A stretch of DNA of 64,000 bases from Russula earlei (taxonomy: Eukaryota; Basidiomycota; Agaricomycetes; Russulales; Russulaceae). The notes below the pieces were generated by a model. The model was not told the DNA's origin, did not search any database, and saw only the letters and a program-made list of their open reading frames with translations. The stretch lies in contig JAGFNK010000051.1 of assembly GCA_025769875.1 (NCBI GenBank), positions 1 to 64,000 on the forward strand, written 5' to 3'. Positions 1-10,763 of the stretch are shown piece after piece; the first letter of the stretch is position 1; every line of letters starts with the position of its first letter. Made by a program: the position numbers and the translations under genes.

Positions 1-2721
1 TCGGAGTATCCGGTGCAGTCCAATGCCTCGTGTGCCATCATAATGTAGCTTAGTTGGCTGTGCTGTTAAGATAAGATAGCACATATTTTGCAAGGCGTAG
101 GTGCTGTGCGACGTATTGCTGGAATACTGTGCTAGATGCGAGACTGCAAAGGAGATGTCTGGATGCATTCTGATTTGCACATACAGGAGGCTGCCAATTA
201 TTCTCTGGTAGTACTTTATTTCCAAAGGCGTTGCCTGTCCAGTATGCTTAACCAGATGTATTTCCACGCTGGACGGAAGTGGGGTGCGGACCAGATTGGA
301 ATCCACCATGCCAAAGCGATTAACAATCTCCGAGATGTACCTAGATTGGTCAATATCTGACACTTTAGCTGAGCGATCGCATGTTATGCGGATCCCAAGA
401 TAGGACTCGATCTCGCCTAGATCAGTCATCTCATAGCGTGTAGACAGTGATTGTTTGATGCCAGTGATCTGCGTGTGCGAGTCGCTTAAGATTGTGATAT
501 CATCGACATAGAGGATGATAATGGTAGTGGATCCCCCCGTGTCTTGGTGATGATAGATGCTGGCATCAGAATGCGTGTGCATGAAGCCGAGCTCAATGAG
601 AACCCCATGAAGCTGCAGGTTCCATGCGTGCGAAGCTTGTTTGAGACCATAGATCGCCTTCTTCAGGTGGCAAACTTGGTGTGATCTCTCCAGAACAGTG
701 AATCCTTGTGGTTGCTCCATGTAAATCTCTTCATCCAGTAGCCTGTTCAGGAACACCGACTTGATGTCCATCTGGTGGATCTCCCAATTCTCTAGTGTGG
801 CCAATGGTAACAAGAGTTGCAAAGACTCAAATCTCGCTACTGGAGAGAAGGTGTCACTGTAATCAAGTCCTTCAATTTGTGTAAACCCCTTGGCTACAAC
901 GCACGTGCGAAATCGGCCATCCAATTTGCGTGCAAATACCCATCTTGATTTCATGGCCTTACAGCCCAGCGGTAGATTGACTAGATCCCAAGTACCATTT
1001 TTGGCAAGTGCGTCTATCTCATACTGACAAGCGGCTGTCCAATCATTGGCTGAGTCCGATTCCATTGCTTCCCAATAAGATACAGGGTTTAGCGCCTCGG
1101 CAGTTGCTAATAGGGCCGTATGTGATACGCACCCTCTCTGAGCCGGACGTTCCGCGTTGTCCTCACCGAAATATCTTGGGTTTGGATGCGGGTTAGCCCT
1201 GAGTCTACGAGGCGAGGGTGGACGCATCATGAAGGCGGGTTGCGGAAGTGCTGGAGGGGGTCGGGATAGGAATGTGGGATAGGGGAGTATGGTACACTGA
1301 AACATTCTGAGGTGTCGCTGCAAGATTGCAGGGGTCTCCAGAGGCGCGCGGCCATCTGGTTGGTGTGGGACAGGTTCCGGGAGGGAAAATGTAATAGGTC
1401 TGGCAGGGACCAGGGGTGGTATGGGCAAGGTGGACGGTCCACCGCTTGCCTTTGCTGGGAAGAACACTTTGTCGAATGTTACATCACGCGAAAGTACTAT
1501 TTTCCGGGTGGCTGGATTCCATAGGCGGTAGCCTTTAGATCCTGATTCATAGCCGACGAATGTCATTTCAATTGCTTTGGGATCGAGCTTCTTCCGCTTA
1601 GCATCAGGGACATGTACATATGCCCTGCATCTGAAAACTCGGAAGTAAGAGACGTCCGGGATGTGTCCGGAGTCCCACAATTCATGAGGGGTGCGCCAAC
1701 CAAGAACGTGAGTGGGCGTGCGATTGTGAATGTGAACTGCAGCATCAGTAGCCAGTTCCCAAAACCCAAGAGTAAGACCAGCGCTGTGTATCATGGTGCG
1801 CATCTTGTCTTCCAGGGTCTGGTTCCATCGCTCCGCTAATCCATTCTGTTGTGGGGAACCTGGCATCGTTAATTTGTGCTCGATCCCCTTTTGTGTTAGT
1901 ACCAATCTAAGGGCGCCCGACATGTATTCTCCACCACAATCCAAGTGCAAAGCCTTAACTGTCTCGCTTGTTTGATTTTCAGCCCAAGCCATATATTTCT
2001 TGAAGGCATCTGCACACTGATCTTTTGCTTTGAGAAAGTACACTACTCCAATGCGGGAGTAGTTGTCGATAAATGTCGCGAAGTAACTTGTGCCCCGGAT
2101 AGACCAGACCTGCATCGGACCGGCTAGATCGCTGTGTATGATTTGCAATCTTCGTTCTGAGCATTTAGAGGAACCTGAGAAAGGAAGTCTTGGCTGCTTG
2201 CCGAGTTGACACCCTGGGCAAGGGGTGAGATCCTTGTCAGTTGAGCTAAGTGAAATTCCATTGACGGAATCGCTGTAACGTATGAGTGTGTTCTGGGACA
2301 TATGTCCCATCCGCTGATGCCAGATGTCGAGTGATAGTGCACCGCTCTGTGCATGTAGGGACGGAATGGATAGGTCAAACCAGAATAGATTATTCTCCAT
2401 GTACCCTTGCGCAATCTTCTGATCCTTGATGTGGATCTGGAAGCCATCTTTAGTGAATGTTATTTGACCTCCTTTCCGGAGCAGCGCTGACACTGAGAAG
2501 TACCACGCATCGGCTTCCGGAACATGCATAACATCTGAAAGGGTCAATTGAACATCCCCAGTTCCTCCTGATGGCCTGACAGAGACCGATCCAGTCCCAA
2601 TCTGTGAGATGACAGCATGACCTCCAAGACTAACAGATCCGGACACTGGAGCCCAAGAAATGAAGTCAGAGCGGAATGGCGTAATGTGATGAGTTGCTCC
2701 GGAATTGACCATCCAACGGGA
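1..2721 (-). CDS. Ty1/copia Pol polyprotein, partial (runs off left edge)
   Basis: One open frame of 907 codons runs from just after the Gag stop to the window edge without a stop. Domain order is that of Ty1/copia. Near codon 5 is a protease-like motif reading MVNSGAT, where the family normally has DSGA, so the catalytic aspartate is replaced by asparagine. A zinc-binding pre-integrase segment (WHQRMGH, then CPGC) follows at about 134-175, then the integrase core at about 185-330, reverse transcriptase with YVDDI near codon 737, and the beginning of RNase H at the edge. Integrase upstream of RT is diagnostic of copia rather than gypsy. The frame has kept its CpG dinucleotides, so this copy is young compared with those inside the MULE. 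The D-to-N change and the TGA separating it from Gag argue against present activity. Family assignment is very secure. Confidence 0.9.
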
Positions 2722-3579
2722 TCAGGCTGTCGCGTAGAGAGAAACACATATTTCATTATCATCATCCGATACTTCGGTAATAGTGGCAGTAGTCTCCACT
2801 ATGTGCGCGTTAACTTTGGACATCTGAGCGCCTCCTGCAGCCCCCTGTCTTTTCTTCGCCTTCTCCTCCTCATCCTTCTTTTTCTTCCTGCACTCCGGTG
2901 ACTTGTGTCCAAGTTTCTGACAATAGTAACACTTTATTTTGGACTTGTCTTTGTCCTTCTTTACTGGAGCGACTTTATTGAGGGACATGGAGGGGCCAGC
3001 CCGGCGACCTTCCTCATTGAGGATCCGTTCCTGGATCGTTTGCAAGGAAAGATCTTTCGGAGCGCCAGCCACGAGAATAGTCGAGGCGACAGCCAAGTAA
3101 GCATCGGGTAATGCTTTGATCAGAATGAAGCTAAATTGAAGATCAGAAATCTTCATATCATTGTTTTGGAGAGTGTTCTGCGCATCATTAAGTTTCTGTA
3201 ATTGCAGAAGCATTGGAGTTGCATCGTCCAGGGCCGTGCCCATCAGGGAGACCCAGCTATTGAAGGCGGACATAGGCCCCATGCCTCTGTACATGCACTT
3301 TAGTTCCTCCCATTTGTCTTTGCACGATTTGAACTTAGTATCATTGGAGACTGCCAGCAAGATGTCTTTCTGCACATAGACCTCAAAGACTCTAAGGAGG
3401 ACCTGCTCCTCCGAGTCCCAAGCTGTGTCCGGAGGGGATGGTGGGGAATCCGTGATATGATGCCTAAATCCATTCATTCGGAAAACAGCAAGTACGTGTG
3501 AAGACCAAGTGGACCAATTAGATCCATCAAAGATCTCCATTGTGACTCCAGGCGGGAACATAAAAATTGAGGGTGCCAT
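2722..3579 (-). CDS. Ty1/copia Gag with CCHC zinc knuckle
   Basis: 285 residues from an ATG that opens MAPSIFMFPPG. The first 170 residues resemble the UBN2/retrotran gag domain of copia elements (NWSTWSSHV near the start, helical middle part). A zinc knuckle CYYCQKLGHKSPEC lies near residue 218, followed by a Lys-rich stretch. It packages the element RNA into virus-like particles. The frame ends with TGA and then continues in the same frame as Pol without another stop, so in the ancestor Gag and Pol were probably one polyprotein. The TGA could be a CGA-to-TGA decay mutation or, less likely, a readthrough codon. Confidence 0.88.
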   Translation of the reverse strand: MAPSIFMFPPGVTMEIFDGSNWSTWSSHVLAVFRMNGFRHHITDSPPSPPDTAWDSEEQVLLRVFEVYVQKDILLAVSNDTKFKSCKDKWEELKCMYRGMGPMSAFNSWVSLMGTALDDATPMLLQLQKLNDAQNTLQNNDMKISDLQFSFILIKALPDAYLAVASTILVAGAPKDLSLQTIQERILNEEGRRAGPSMSLNKVAPVKKDKDKSKIKCYYCQKLGHKSPECRKKKKDEEEKAKKRQGAAGGAQMSKVNAHIVETTATITEVSDDDNEICVSLYATA

Positions 3580-3808
3580 GTGATTCGATTAGGTAAACGA
3601 GGTGATAAAACCAATCTGGGCAAGTGGAGCAAATATGCATGCCAGATGTTAGAAATCCGATCAGTACCCCTGACGCATGGGTCAAAATTTCGACCCAAGT
3701 ACCAAAAGTGTGGGGTGTCGTTCTGATGAACAGTGGCCCATGAAGGAGAGAGAATGTGTCGATAGACTGTGTGAGCTTGTGTGTGGATTTCTGTTTTGGG
3801 AATTTACT

Positions 3809-3828
3809 AGTGGGCAGGGCCCATAACC
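3809..3828 (-). other. Primer binding site, half-tRNA-iMet type (leftmost copia)
   Basis: Directly inside the 5' LTR the minus strand reads GGTTATGGGCCCTGC. This is complementary to the anticodon stem-loop of eukaryotic initiator tRNA-Met (GGGCCCATAACC), the mode used by Drosophila copia and Ty5, where a tRNA half cut in the anticodon loop primes reverse transcription. The same core occurs in copia-2 at 42130-42149. Confidence 0.75.
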
Positions 3829-4261
3829 TGTTGAATCGCGCAGTGATAAGGTAGATTAGATCGTAATAGATCTAATAAAAACTTATTCAGTTTCTGTGAG
3901 ACGAAACTGTTGTGTCATATTTACCTAATAAAAACTTATTACAACGCGTAATCAGCTACTGATAAGATTGTGAGATAGTAAGTACTTACTTCAGTTTCTG
4001 TGAGACGAAACTGAAGTATCTACTGTATGTATGACACTCTTAAGTATCTGAGAGCGTCCCTAATTATTTTGTCTATAGTAACTATCAAATTGTTTTCACG
4101 ATCGCTATGTGCTAGCTACCGATTGTCTTAGATCATACTATCAATTTTGTTATCATACGCATTTCAGCAATGAGCTGAAATGCTTATGTGGTCCAGGCCT
4201 GTGGGCCGCCCGGACAGTTTGGGCCAACGTGTCAACGCCTCGGCTACTCTTTATCTCAACA
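3829..4261 (-). repeat. 5' LTR of the leftmost copia element
   Basis: Starts TGTTGAATCG next to the primer binding site and ends TATCTCAACA, giving the expected TG...CA ends and about 433 bp. The inner boundary is fixed by the PBS. The outer boundary is my best choice; the partner LTR and left TSD lie outside the window. The LTR holds two copies of a dyad built on CAGTTTC and GAAACTG (near 3890 and 3990) and two copies of TAATAAAAACTTATT. Confidence 0.65.
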
Positions 4262-4784
4262 GTTTTATCCCTTGATTGTGATTGTTTCTTATTGTTTTAC
4301 CTGTTATGTGTTTCACCTATTGTTTGATTCCTTTTTGCTACTGGTTTAGCTCTGTCTATTGTTCTGCATATAGTACAGTACAGCCTCACTACATACAGTA
4401 TTTAAGCACTTGTAGAAGCTGGGGAATGCCCCAAGCTTAGGCCCATGATACCAACTGAGAATTCTTGAACTTCAAACTTGAACTTGAATTTCAGGATTTT
4501 CCGAGAGTGACTGGTGTGACCAGTGTGATATTAGTGACATAGCATATATGATAAACTAATAGGTTTTTTTTTAATATGAGTTTTTATTTGCTTGTGATTT
4601 GCATATTCATGTATTCACATATTTGTGTGTGATTGCATGTAATGTGATGTGTAAGCCCTTTGTCAGTACCTTTGTCACCTTCACTTTGGTGTCACCCCAC
4701 ACTTTCTTTTCCTGATCCTAATCATCACCTCTCATGCAGACCTGCTTGTCAAGAAGCTCTGATTCCTCTGCAGAGGAAACCTGA
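4262..4784. other. Stretch without recognised gene
   Basis: AT-rich sequence upstream of the Myb/SANT-like gene. I see a poly-T tract near 4567 and pyrimidine-rich segments that could be introns or promoter of that gene, but no supportable exon. Confidence 0.3.
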
Positions 4785-5808
4785 GCAGATATCAAGGAAA
4801 GATGGACAACTGAGAAGGAAGCTGAGTTCTTAAACTTCCTCTTGGAGCACAAGGACCAAATGACATCTAATGCTATGTTCAAGGATCAAGTCTTCAATGA
4901 GGCAGCCAGTCAAATTAGGTCCCATTGTAAGAAGGGTGGCTTCAAAACTCTGAGCTTGTGCAAGACAAAGTGGCAATGGGTACATATTTCCTCTTTTCAC
5001 TACACCTCAACACTGACACTGTTTGACTAGATGAAGAGCAACTGGGACACCATTTCAGCAATCAATAATAAGTCCAGTGTGGTTTGGGATGATGTGACAG
5101 GAATGGACATATCAGCAGAAAATCAAAATCAGGCAGTGTATGATGAGCTGGTCATGGTGTGTCTGTAACTGCTGATTTGTTGACAATATCTTACTTTAGT
5201 AGGACAAACCAGTGGTCAAGAAGTTCCACCACAAGGGCTGGCCACATTGTGAGGCCATGAAATCTCTTGTAGGAACAAAAACTAAAGGCAAACATGCATA
5301 CCAGGCTTTGTAGCCAACACCTCATGCTGAGCATGCTCCATCCCAGCCACCTTCTCCTGCTCACCTGACCCCCAATTTGTCTCACATCAGTGGCAGCAGG
5401 AGGGCATTGACTTCACCATCAAATACCTCATTTGAATTTGCAAATACCTCATTTGACTTCATAACCAACAAGTGTAAATCTCCACACATTGACAAGATCC
5501 TGATGTCCAAAACATCTTCAGCTAAAAAACAGAAGGGTGACACCATGGCATCTGCTGTCATGGGTGTTACAGCAGTCATGAACAGAGTTGTTGAGGTCTT
5601 CAACTCAACTGTCCATTCTCTTGGTCTCTCCCCACCCATGCCTGAATTCACACCTGCACTCACACCTGCACCCACACTCACACTCACACCTGCACCTGCA
5701 CCTGCACTTGCAGGTGATACCATACCTGGATTTTTGGCACTTCCCAAGTATGCACATTGGAGACTGGCAGCCCAACACCTTGCCAGTGATATCAAGGATA
5801 TCACAAAT
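4785..5808 (+). pseudogene. Myb/SANT-like DNA-binding protein, three visible exons, 3' end displaced
   Basis: Exon A (4785-4979) encodes a Trp-anchored helix pattern WTTEKEAEFLNFLLEH typical of Myb/SANT-like domains found next to fungal transposases. Intron 4980-5030 (GT...TAG, 51 nt) ends the exon at phase 0. Exon B (5031-5156) continues with KSNWDTI and the family's VWDD element. Intron 5157-5202 follows, then exon C from 5203 with KPVVKKFHHKGWPH. A TAG at 5311 breaks exon C, after which the same frame is open to 5808: Ser/Pro linker, a Thr/Ala/Pro repeat (5640-5715) and a C-terminal helix. The frame is then cut by an LTR at 5809. PIF/Harbinger elements carry such a Myb-like protein, but no nuclease partner is visible, so it may also be a host gene family. 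The start is not resolved; an upstream exon is likely because the frame is closed at 4782. Confidence 0.6.
5640..5715 (+). repeat. Low-complexity CACCTG/CACTCA microsatellite inside the Myb-like gene
   Basis: Imperfect 6-bp iterations encode a Thr-Pro-Ala/Leu tract between the linker and C-terminal helix of the Myb/SANT-like product. Confidence 0.7.
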
Positions 5809-6332
5809 TGTTAGGATTCTCATGTTCTTGTCTGCTTACCTATGCTTTGATGACTCATCTCTGCTTAGTAATTGCTTAGTGATTCGCTTAGTGATTTGCT
5901 TATTCATTTGATCAGTAATTGCTTACTCACAGATTACTGATTGATGACAAATCCTAGGAAAGAATGACTCATGCATGAGTCATTTCTGATACTCTCAAAT
6001 TGCGCTCTATGTTTCTGGATATTACTGGCTCTTAGCTATGTGCACCTCAAGTCTTGTACAAATTGGATCAGTAGTTATGGAGATATCGTATAAATAGTCT
6101 GTGGTATCAAGAAGTCAAGCCTTACGCTCAGCTTACTGTCTTAACAAGTAGCAATCATCTTGTCAACATTCTAAACAAACTATAAGTGAAGGCTCTAAGT
6201 GAAAGAGGCCCCTCTCTTCTCTTACATCCATTCTTCCTGAGATAACATCAAAGGACTCAAAGTCTAGTGCTTGAACTAAATCAAGCAACTCTTTCACTAA
6301 GAGTCGGTAACAAGATCAGTCAGATCTTAACA
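5809..6332 (+). repeat. Probable solo LTR (524 bp)
   Basis: Begins TGTTAGGAT and ends ATCTTAACA, imperfect inverted ends with TG...CA. Flanks are CAAAT (5804-5808) and CTAAT (6333-6337), a 4 of 5 match, read here as a 5-bp duplication with one later change. A TATA-like GTATAAATAG lies near 6088. No internal element region or second LTR is present. An alternative end at 6312 (GGTAACA) has no matching flank. Confidence 0.5.
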
Positions 6333-6337
6333 CTAAT

Positions 6338-6346
6338 GTACTTGTC
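6338..6346. repeat. MULE target site duplication, left copy
   Basis: GTACTTGTC here is repeated exactly at 44014-44022, immediately outside the two terminal inverted repeats. Nine base pairs is the usual length for Mutator-like transposition. Confidence 0.75.
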
Positions 6347-7425
6347 AACTGACCTACTGTCATGAACCATTTCCTGGAGAGGGCCCTTGAAGGACCCTTC
6401 CTTATGAGCGGAAACCCAGCCTCTATGGTGTCACCCTGTTCACACAGACAAACGGGGTGAGTAGAGGTGTCCACAATATCGTGTGCACATTGTCGCACGA
6501 GTGATTCTTGGCACAATCAACATACAGCAAGCCCCACTTAATGGCAACCCTTTTAGCAATAAAGGACAGTACTAGAGCCTCCCTAAGGACCCTTTAGGAC
6601 GACTCTAAGTGCTCTACAATAGGCACTAACACAATACTAAAGACCCTACAACGTGTTATTAGACTGACTCTAATAACTATAGAACAAACTATAAAGCAAT
6701 ACTAAGGACCTTAATGGAAGTATCAGGGTTGACTCTAAGGACCATAATAGAACTATATAAGGGCCCTTATAGGCAACTCTAGTCCCTGAACCAAACTACA
6801 AGTTCTCAAAGGACCGGCCCTAAACTAACTAACAGCAAATGGATCAGGTGCTTTGCACATGTACTAAAGCAGTGAACATGTGGACAGTAAAGGCTCTTAC
6901 TCATCAATAGAAGCCCTTCTTACTCAGCAGCTTACTGAGCATGACTGAGCATGCTCAGTAAGTGTACTCCGACTTCTTACTCATCTGTCTATTGTGCTTG
7001 ATAACAAGGTTATGACTTGTTCCCTATTTAGCAGTTCTCTTGTAGTATATAAGCACTCAATAAAGTAGCAGGCAGTCTTCAGACTATCCATTTGTTTACG
7101 ACACTCTCTATCCCTGGGATACTCCTTTAAGGACTGTCCCCTTGTGACCATTCTGGCCTCTTCCCTGCAAACCTGCTCAACTCTACCAGTAACCATACCA
7201 CTTTGGTATTTGGTACTGCTTTGGACTGTACTTCTTGCCCGCACTGTCTTGGACATCTATCAACTTGTCTTTGAGCTTATCCCTCACTCTTGAACTGGAT
7301 AGTTCAACAGTGAGTCTTGACACCTACCTCTCCCCCCAAACTCACATTTCCATAAAACAAAATTCTTACAAATCTTATGCACATACCATACCATGTTGAG
7401 TGTGAGAATAAATATTGAAAACAAA
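6347..7425 (+). repeat. Left terminal inverted repeat of the MULE (split by a solo LTR)
   Basis: Segments 6347-6357 and 7328-7425 together match the reverse complement of about 43905-44013: the CCCCCCAAACTCACATTTCC block, a block near ATTCTTACAAAT, and CATGTTGAGTGTG, with scattered changes. Arm length is about 100 bp once the LTR is removed. Confidence 0.75.
6358..7322 (+). repeat. Solo LTR, 965 bp, inserted in the MULE left TIR
   Basis: TGTCATGAACC...GTCTTGACA with TSD CCTAC on both sides (6353-6357 and 7323-7327). Promoter-like TATATAAGC near 7042 shows sense is plus. The palindromic GAGCATGCTCAGT tract near 6945 and the termini show kinship with the inverted LTR at 8031-8988, and the start and end also resemble the solo LTR at 33754-34580. 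Small ORFs inside are not counted as genes. Confidence 0.8.
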
Positions 7426-7444
7426 CCTCTTTTGAAACTACAAC

Positions 7445-8030
7445 ATGGACTCTCCAAACATAACAGATGAACATTCTCCTCCTGTCGAATGCAGCAAGCC
7501 TGGCTGTAAGAGGTTGGTAACCTCTCAGTTCAAGTGATGAGACCCATGTTGAAACCATCAAACTGGCCTAGTCAGGCAGGGCCAACAACAAAAGGCTGCA
7601 GACCAAGTAGCCAAGGACTTTATGAATGCAGAAGACCTGTTCCATGCTTTACATGCTCAATTCAAGCCAGTGCACTTGTTGACTTCCATGGCACCTACTC
7701 AATTGAAGAAGATTCTCTTGTAGAACCAAAAGAACATACACACATGCTTGCTGACAAACTCTGGAAGGTTACTGGTTACAGATTTACATGAGTTACCTGA
7801 CTGAAGCATCCTGAAAAACAGACTTACCAATTTGAAAGTGTTCATGATAATCAACCACTGAAAGGAGGCCATTGTACATGGTTATGTGCAGCCAAGATGA
7901 GGCACATAAGAAACCACCAAAGCCATCAGAAAATCCAAATGCAAAATGTTGTGACCATGCCAGAATGAAACAGTAACCATGTCAAAGTGCAATGTCAGTG
8001 AAGTACAAGGCAAATAAGGCTGGTGGCCAT
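7445..8030 (+). pseudogene. MULE transposase, N-terminal fragment
   Basis: Opens with ATG at 7445 and a Cys-containing start (ECSKPGCKRL). After two TGA codons near 7537 come fragments in shifting frames: a helical segment (QVAKDFMNAEDLFHALHAQF), then remnants of a basic Lys/Arg/Pro-rich stretch (SQDEAHKKPPKPSENPNAK) as in the FAR1-like DNA-binding part of fungal MULE transposases. Several stops and at least two frame changes make it dead. It is interrupted at 8030 by an inverted LTR and resumes at 8989. Assignment comes mainly from context with the clear transposase core downstream. Confidence 0.6.
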
Positions 8031-8988
8031 TGTCAAGACTCACTGTTGAACTATCCAGTTCAAGAGCGAGGGATAAGCTCGAAGACGAGTCGATAGACGT
8101 CCAAGACCGCGTGGGCAAGGAGCAGAGTCCAGAGTAGTAACAAATACCAGAGAGGTACTGTTACTGTGAGAGTAGAGCAATCACGCAGGGAAGAGGCCAG
8201 GATAGTCACAAGGGGACAGTCCTTAAAGGAGTATCCCAGGGATGGAGAGTGCCGTAAACAAATGGACAGTCTGAGGACTGTCCGCTACTTTATTGAGCGC
8301 TTATATACTACAAGAGAACTGCTAAATAGGGAACAAGTCATAACCTTGTTATCAAGCACAATAGAGTGATGAGTAAGAAGTCGGAGGATGCTTACTGAGC
8401 ATGCTCAGTCATGCTCAGTAAGCTGCTGAGTAAGAAGGCTTCTCTTGATGAGTAAGAGCTTCCATTGTCCACGTGTTCACTGCTTTAGTGCACGTGCAAG
8501 CACCTGATTCATTTTCTGTTAGTTAGTTTAGGGCCGGTCATTTGAGGACTTGTAGTTTGGTTAGGGAATAGTGTTATCTTATAAGGCCCTTATATAGTTC
8601 TATTAGGGTCCTTAGAGTCGACCCTAATACTTCTATTAAGGTCCTTAGTATTGCCTTGTAGTTCGTTCTATAGTTATTAGAGTTGGTCTAATAACGCGTT
8701 GTAGGGCCTTTGATACTAGGTTAGTGCCTATTGTAGAGCTCCTAGGGTCGTTCCAAAGGGTCCTTAGGAGGGCCCTAATACTGTCTTTTGTTACTAGAAG
8801 GGTTGCCTTTAAGTGGGGCTTGCTGTATGTCGATTGTGCTGAGAATCGCTCGCGCAACAATGCGCGCGCGATATTGTGGACACCTCTACTCACCCCTTTT
8901 GCTCGTGTGAACAGGGTGACACCATAGAGGCTGGGTTTCCTCCTATAAGGAAGGGTCCTTCAAGGGCCCTCTCCGGAGAATGGTTCAT
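8031..8988 (-). repeat. LTR of the 965-bp family, inverted, inserted in the transposase gene
   Basis: Reverse complement of the 6358-7322 LTR: starts TGTCAAGACTCACTG on plus and runs to GGTTCAT. The last few bases of the expected end are missing or altered and no 5-bp duplication is seen, so the right border suffered a small deletion. It still contains the CpG-rich tract GCGCGCGCG near 8863, unlike the surrounding MULE. The first 30 or so residues of the 266-residue ORF starting at 8876 come from this LTR and are not transposase. Confidence 0.7.
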
Positions 8989-10144
8989 CCAGCTTCAACA
9001 TCATGTTAATCATGTACTCTATTCCAATGTTCAAATGCCTCCTGAGGTACTCCAAATGATCCAAGAACAAGCAGAGTGGTTGACACCTGGTGCAATGGTG
9101 GCTAAAATCCAGTCAGCATATTCCAAAGTTACAACAATGCAGATATACAAGGCATGGCAGGAGCAGGGCAAGGCTTACTGGCGACACAGTGATGACCAAC
9201 TGACCTCTGCCAAGATGCTTCTAGCCAAATATGGAGATGATGTCAACATTTGTGAACCAGTTGGTGTCCCCAATGGAGTGGAGATGCTTGCATGGGGTAT
9301 GAAGCGGATTGCAGAGCCCTTGAAAGGGAAAGTCATTGAGATTGGGATAGATACAACCTGTGAGCCACACCTGCATTTTCACAAGTTAGTGCTAACTTAC
9401 AATGTAGATAACATGGACTCAAAACACCTTGAGCTCTACAGTATAATGGGCAAGTATGACAATGATGGGTTCCCAATAACATACTCCCTCCTATCAACAG
9501 CCACTGTGATTGATACAGGGAAGTGGAAGAAAGCAATTACAGCTTGGTCACAATGCCTCCATGACAAATATGCAGTTAATCCAGTCTTCATCCACAGTGA
9601 CAAGGACATGGGAGAGATTGGCACTGCACAAGAGGTGTGGGAGGCCAAGATCAACCTCTGCTGGTGGCATATCTGATGTGCTGTAAGGACTCACCTTGCA
9701 AAAGCAAAGCTGTCAACATCACCATACAACCTTGATTGTGCAATGGCAGAGTACAGCTTTATTGAGCCAGACTTCATCCCAGCTGGGACAAGAGTTGACA
9801 TCAGTGACTATGAAGGGGGGTGCCTGAAGATAACCTACCTCCTCCAATCAAGGATGAATCACTGCTGGCCATAGTACAGGCTTCTGCAACACAACCACCA
9901 GCCCTGATGCCTCCTGGACTACCTCTTATCCAGTGTCAACCTCAACCTTTGTCACTCACAGACACAACAAACTTGCTTCAAATAAAACTACCACTCCTAA
10001 ACATTGCTTCAGCCATTGGGCACAGCATCCAGGGAGTGTGATTTAGGCTTTCAATTGTGGCAACAGGTCTGCCAATGATTGAGGAGCAGGAGGAAACGGC
10101 AGAGGAGAATGGAGCTGCAGAAGGGGAAAGGGAGGCAAGTGTCA
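8989..10144 (+). pseudogene. MULE transposase, catalytic core
   Basis: From 8992 the frame gives the MULE-domain DDE region: GIDTTCEP (first acidic position), a strand-turn block with MGKYDNDGFPITY, then HSDKDMGEIG and CWWH, all landmarks of Mutator/MULE transposases. After CWWH a TGA at 9676 replaces what is normally Arg in this position, and the following TGT replaces a second Arg: CGA CGT to TGA TGT, both CpG transitions. The frame then goes on (AVRTHLAKAK), changes frame at a six-G run near 9817, continues to 10041, meets another TGA and reaches 10144, where copia-1 is inserted. Reading resumes in frame at 24924 after one copy of the CTGAC duplication. Confidence 0.85.
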
Positions 10145-10149
10145 CTGAC

Positions 10150-10397
10150 TGTTGAAGCTAAAAGGATTGTTACTCAGTCTTGTGTATGAAAGACTGTATT
10201 AGTTAGTAAGCTAACCTAAAAGGATTGTTACTATGTACAGTATTAGATATTAGGGAGAGCAGTAAAAGGGGTGTTGTACTGACCTCAGTCTTGTGTATGA
10301 AAGACTGAGGGAAAAATGAATGACAAGTATTTGAATATTTACATGTACTGTTTGGCTTTGTCCATACACATGCCACTGGTTGGCTGCACGTCCAACA
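10150..10397 (-). repeat. 3' LTR of copia-1
   Basis: 248 bp. A polypurine tract (AGGGCTGAGGGGG on minus) abuts its inner end. Two short inner repeats carry CAGTCTTGTGTATGAAAGACTG, a hairpin-forming dyad near 10175 and 10288. Confidence 0.85.
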
Positions 10398-10404
10398 CAC
10401 CCCC

Positions 10405-10763
10405 TCAGCCCTGGTGGTGTGCGTTCACTCCCATCTCCTTTGTGAAACGTTCATGTTTCTCCCTGCTGAGTCCCTTTGTCAAGACATCAGCAACCTGATC
10501 CTCGGTTGGGGTGTATGCAAGATCGATCTCTCGCATGTCGACCTTTTGGCACAGGAAGTGGTGTCGCACCTCGATATGCTTGGTGCGATCATGGAACTCT
10601 GGGTTCTTGGCGATGGCTATGGCAGATTGGTTATCGACGTGGAGTGTGGTGGGGAGATGAGGGCCTTGGCCCAGTTCAGTGAGTAATCATCTCAGCCATA
10701 CGGCTTCTTTTGCCACATGTGTGGCTGCAATGTACTCCACCTCCGTGCTCGAGAGGGCCACTG
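10405..10763 (-). pseudogene. Copia-1 Pol, RNase H C-terminal part
   Basis: Continuation of the 20712-24596 reading frame beyond the inserted chromovirus. Minus-strand translation gives the copia RNase H end: HVDNQSAIAIAKNPEFHDRTKHI, DLAYTPTEDQVADVLTK, and a TGA stop next to the polypurine tract. An additional TGA lies near 10692 (after AVWLR). Positions of conserved Asp and His residues are those of Ty1/copia RNase H. Confidence 0.85.

Noticed and set aside
5382..5804. 140-codon minus-strand ORF
   Set aside because: Shadow of the Myb/SANT-like exon and its low-complexity tract.
8876..8990. Start of the 266-residue transposase ORF at 8876
   Set aside because: Those codons belong to the inverted LTR; the transposase resumes at about 8989.
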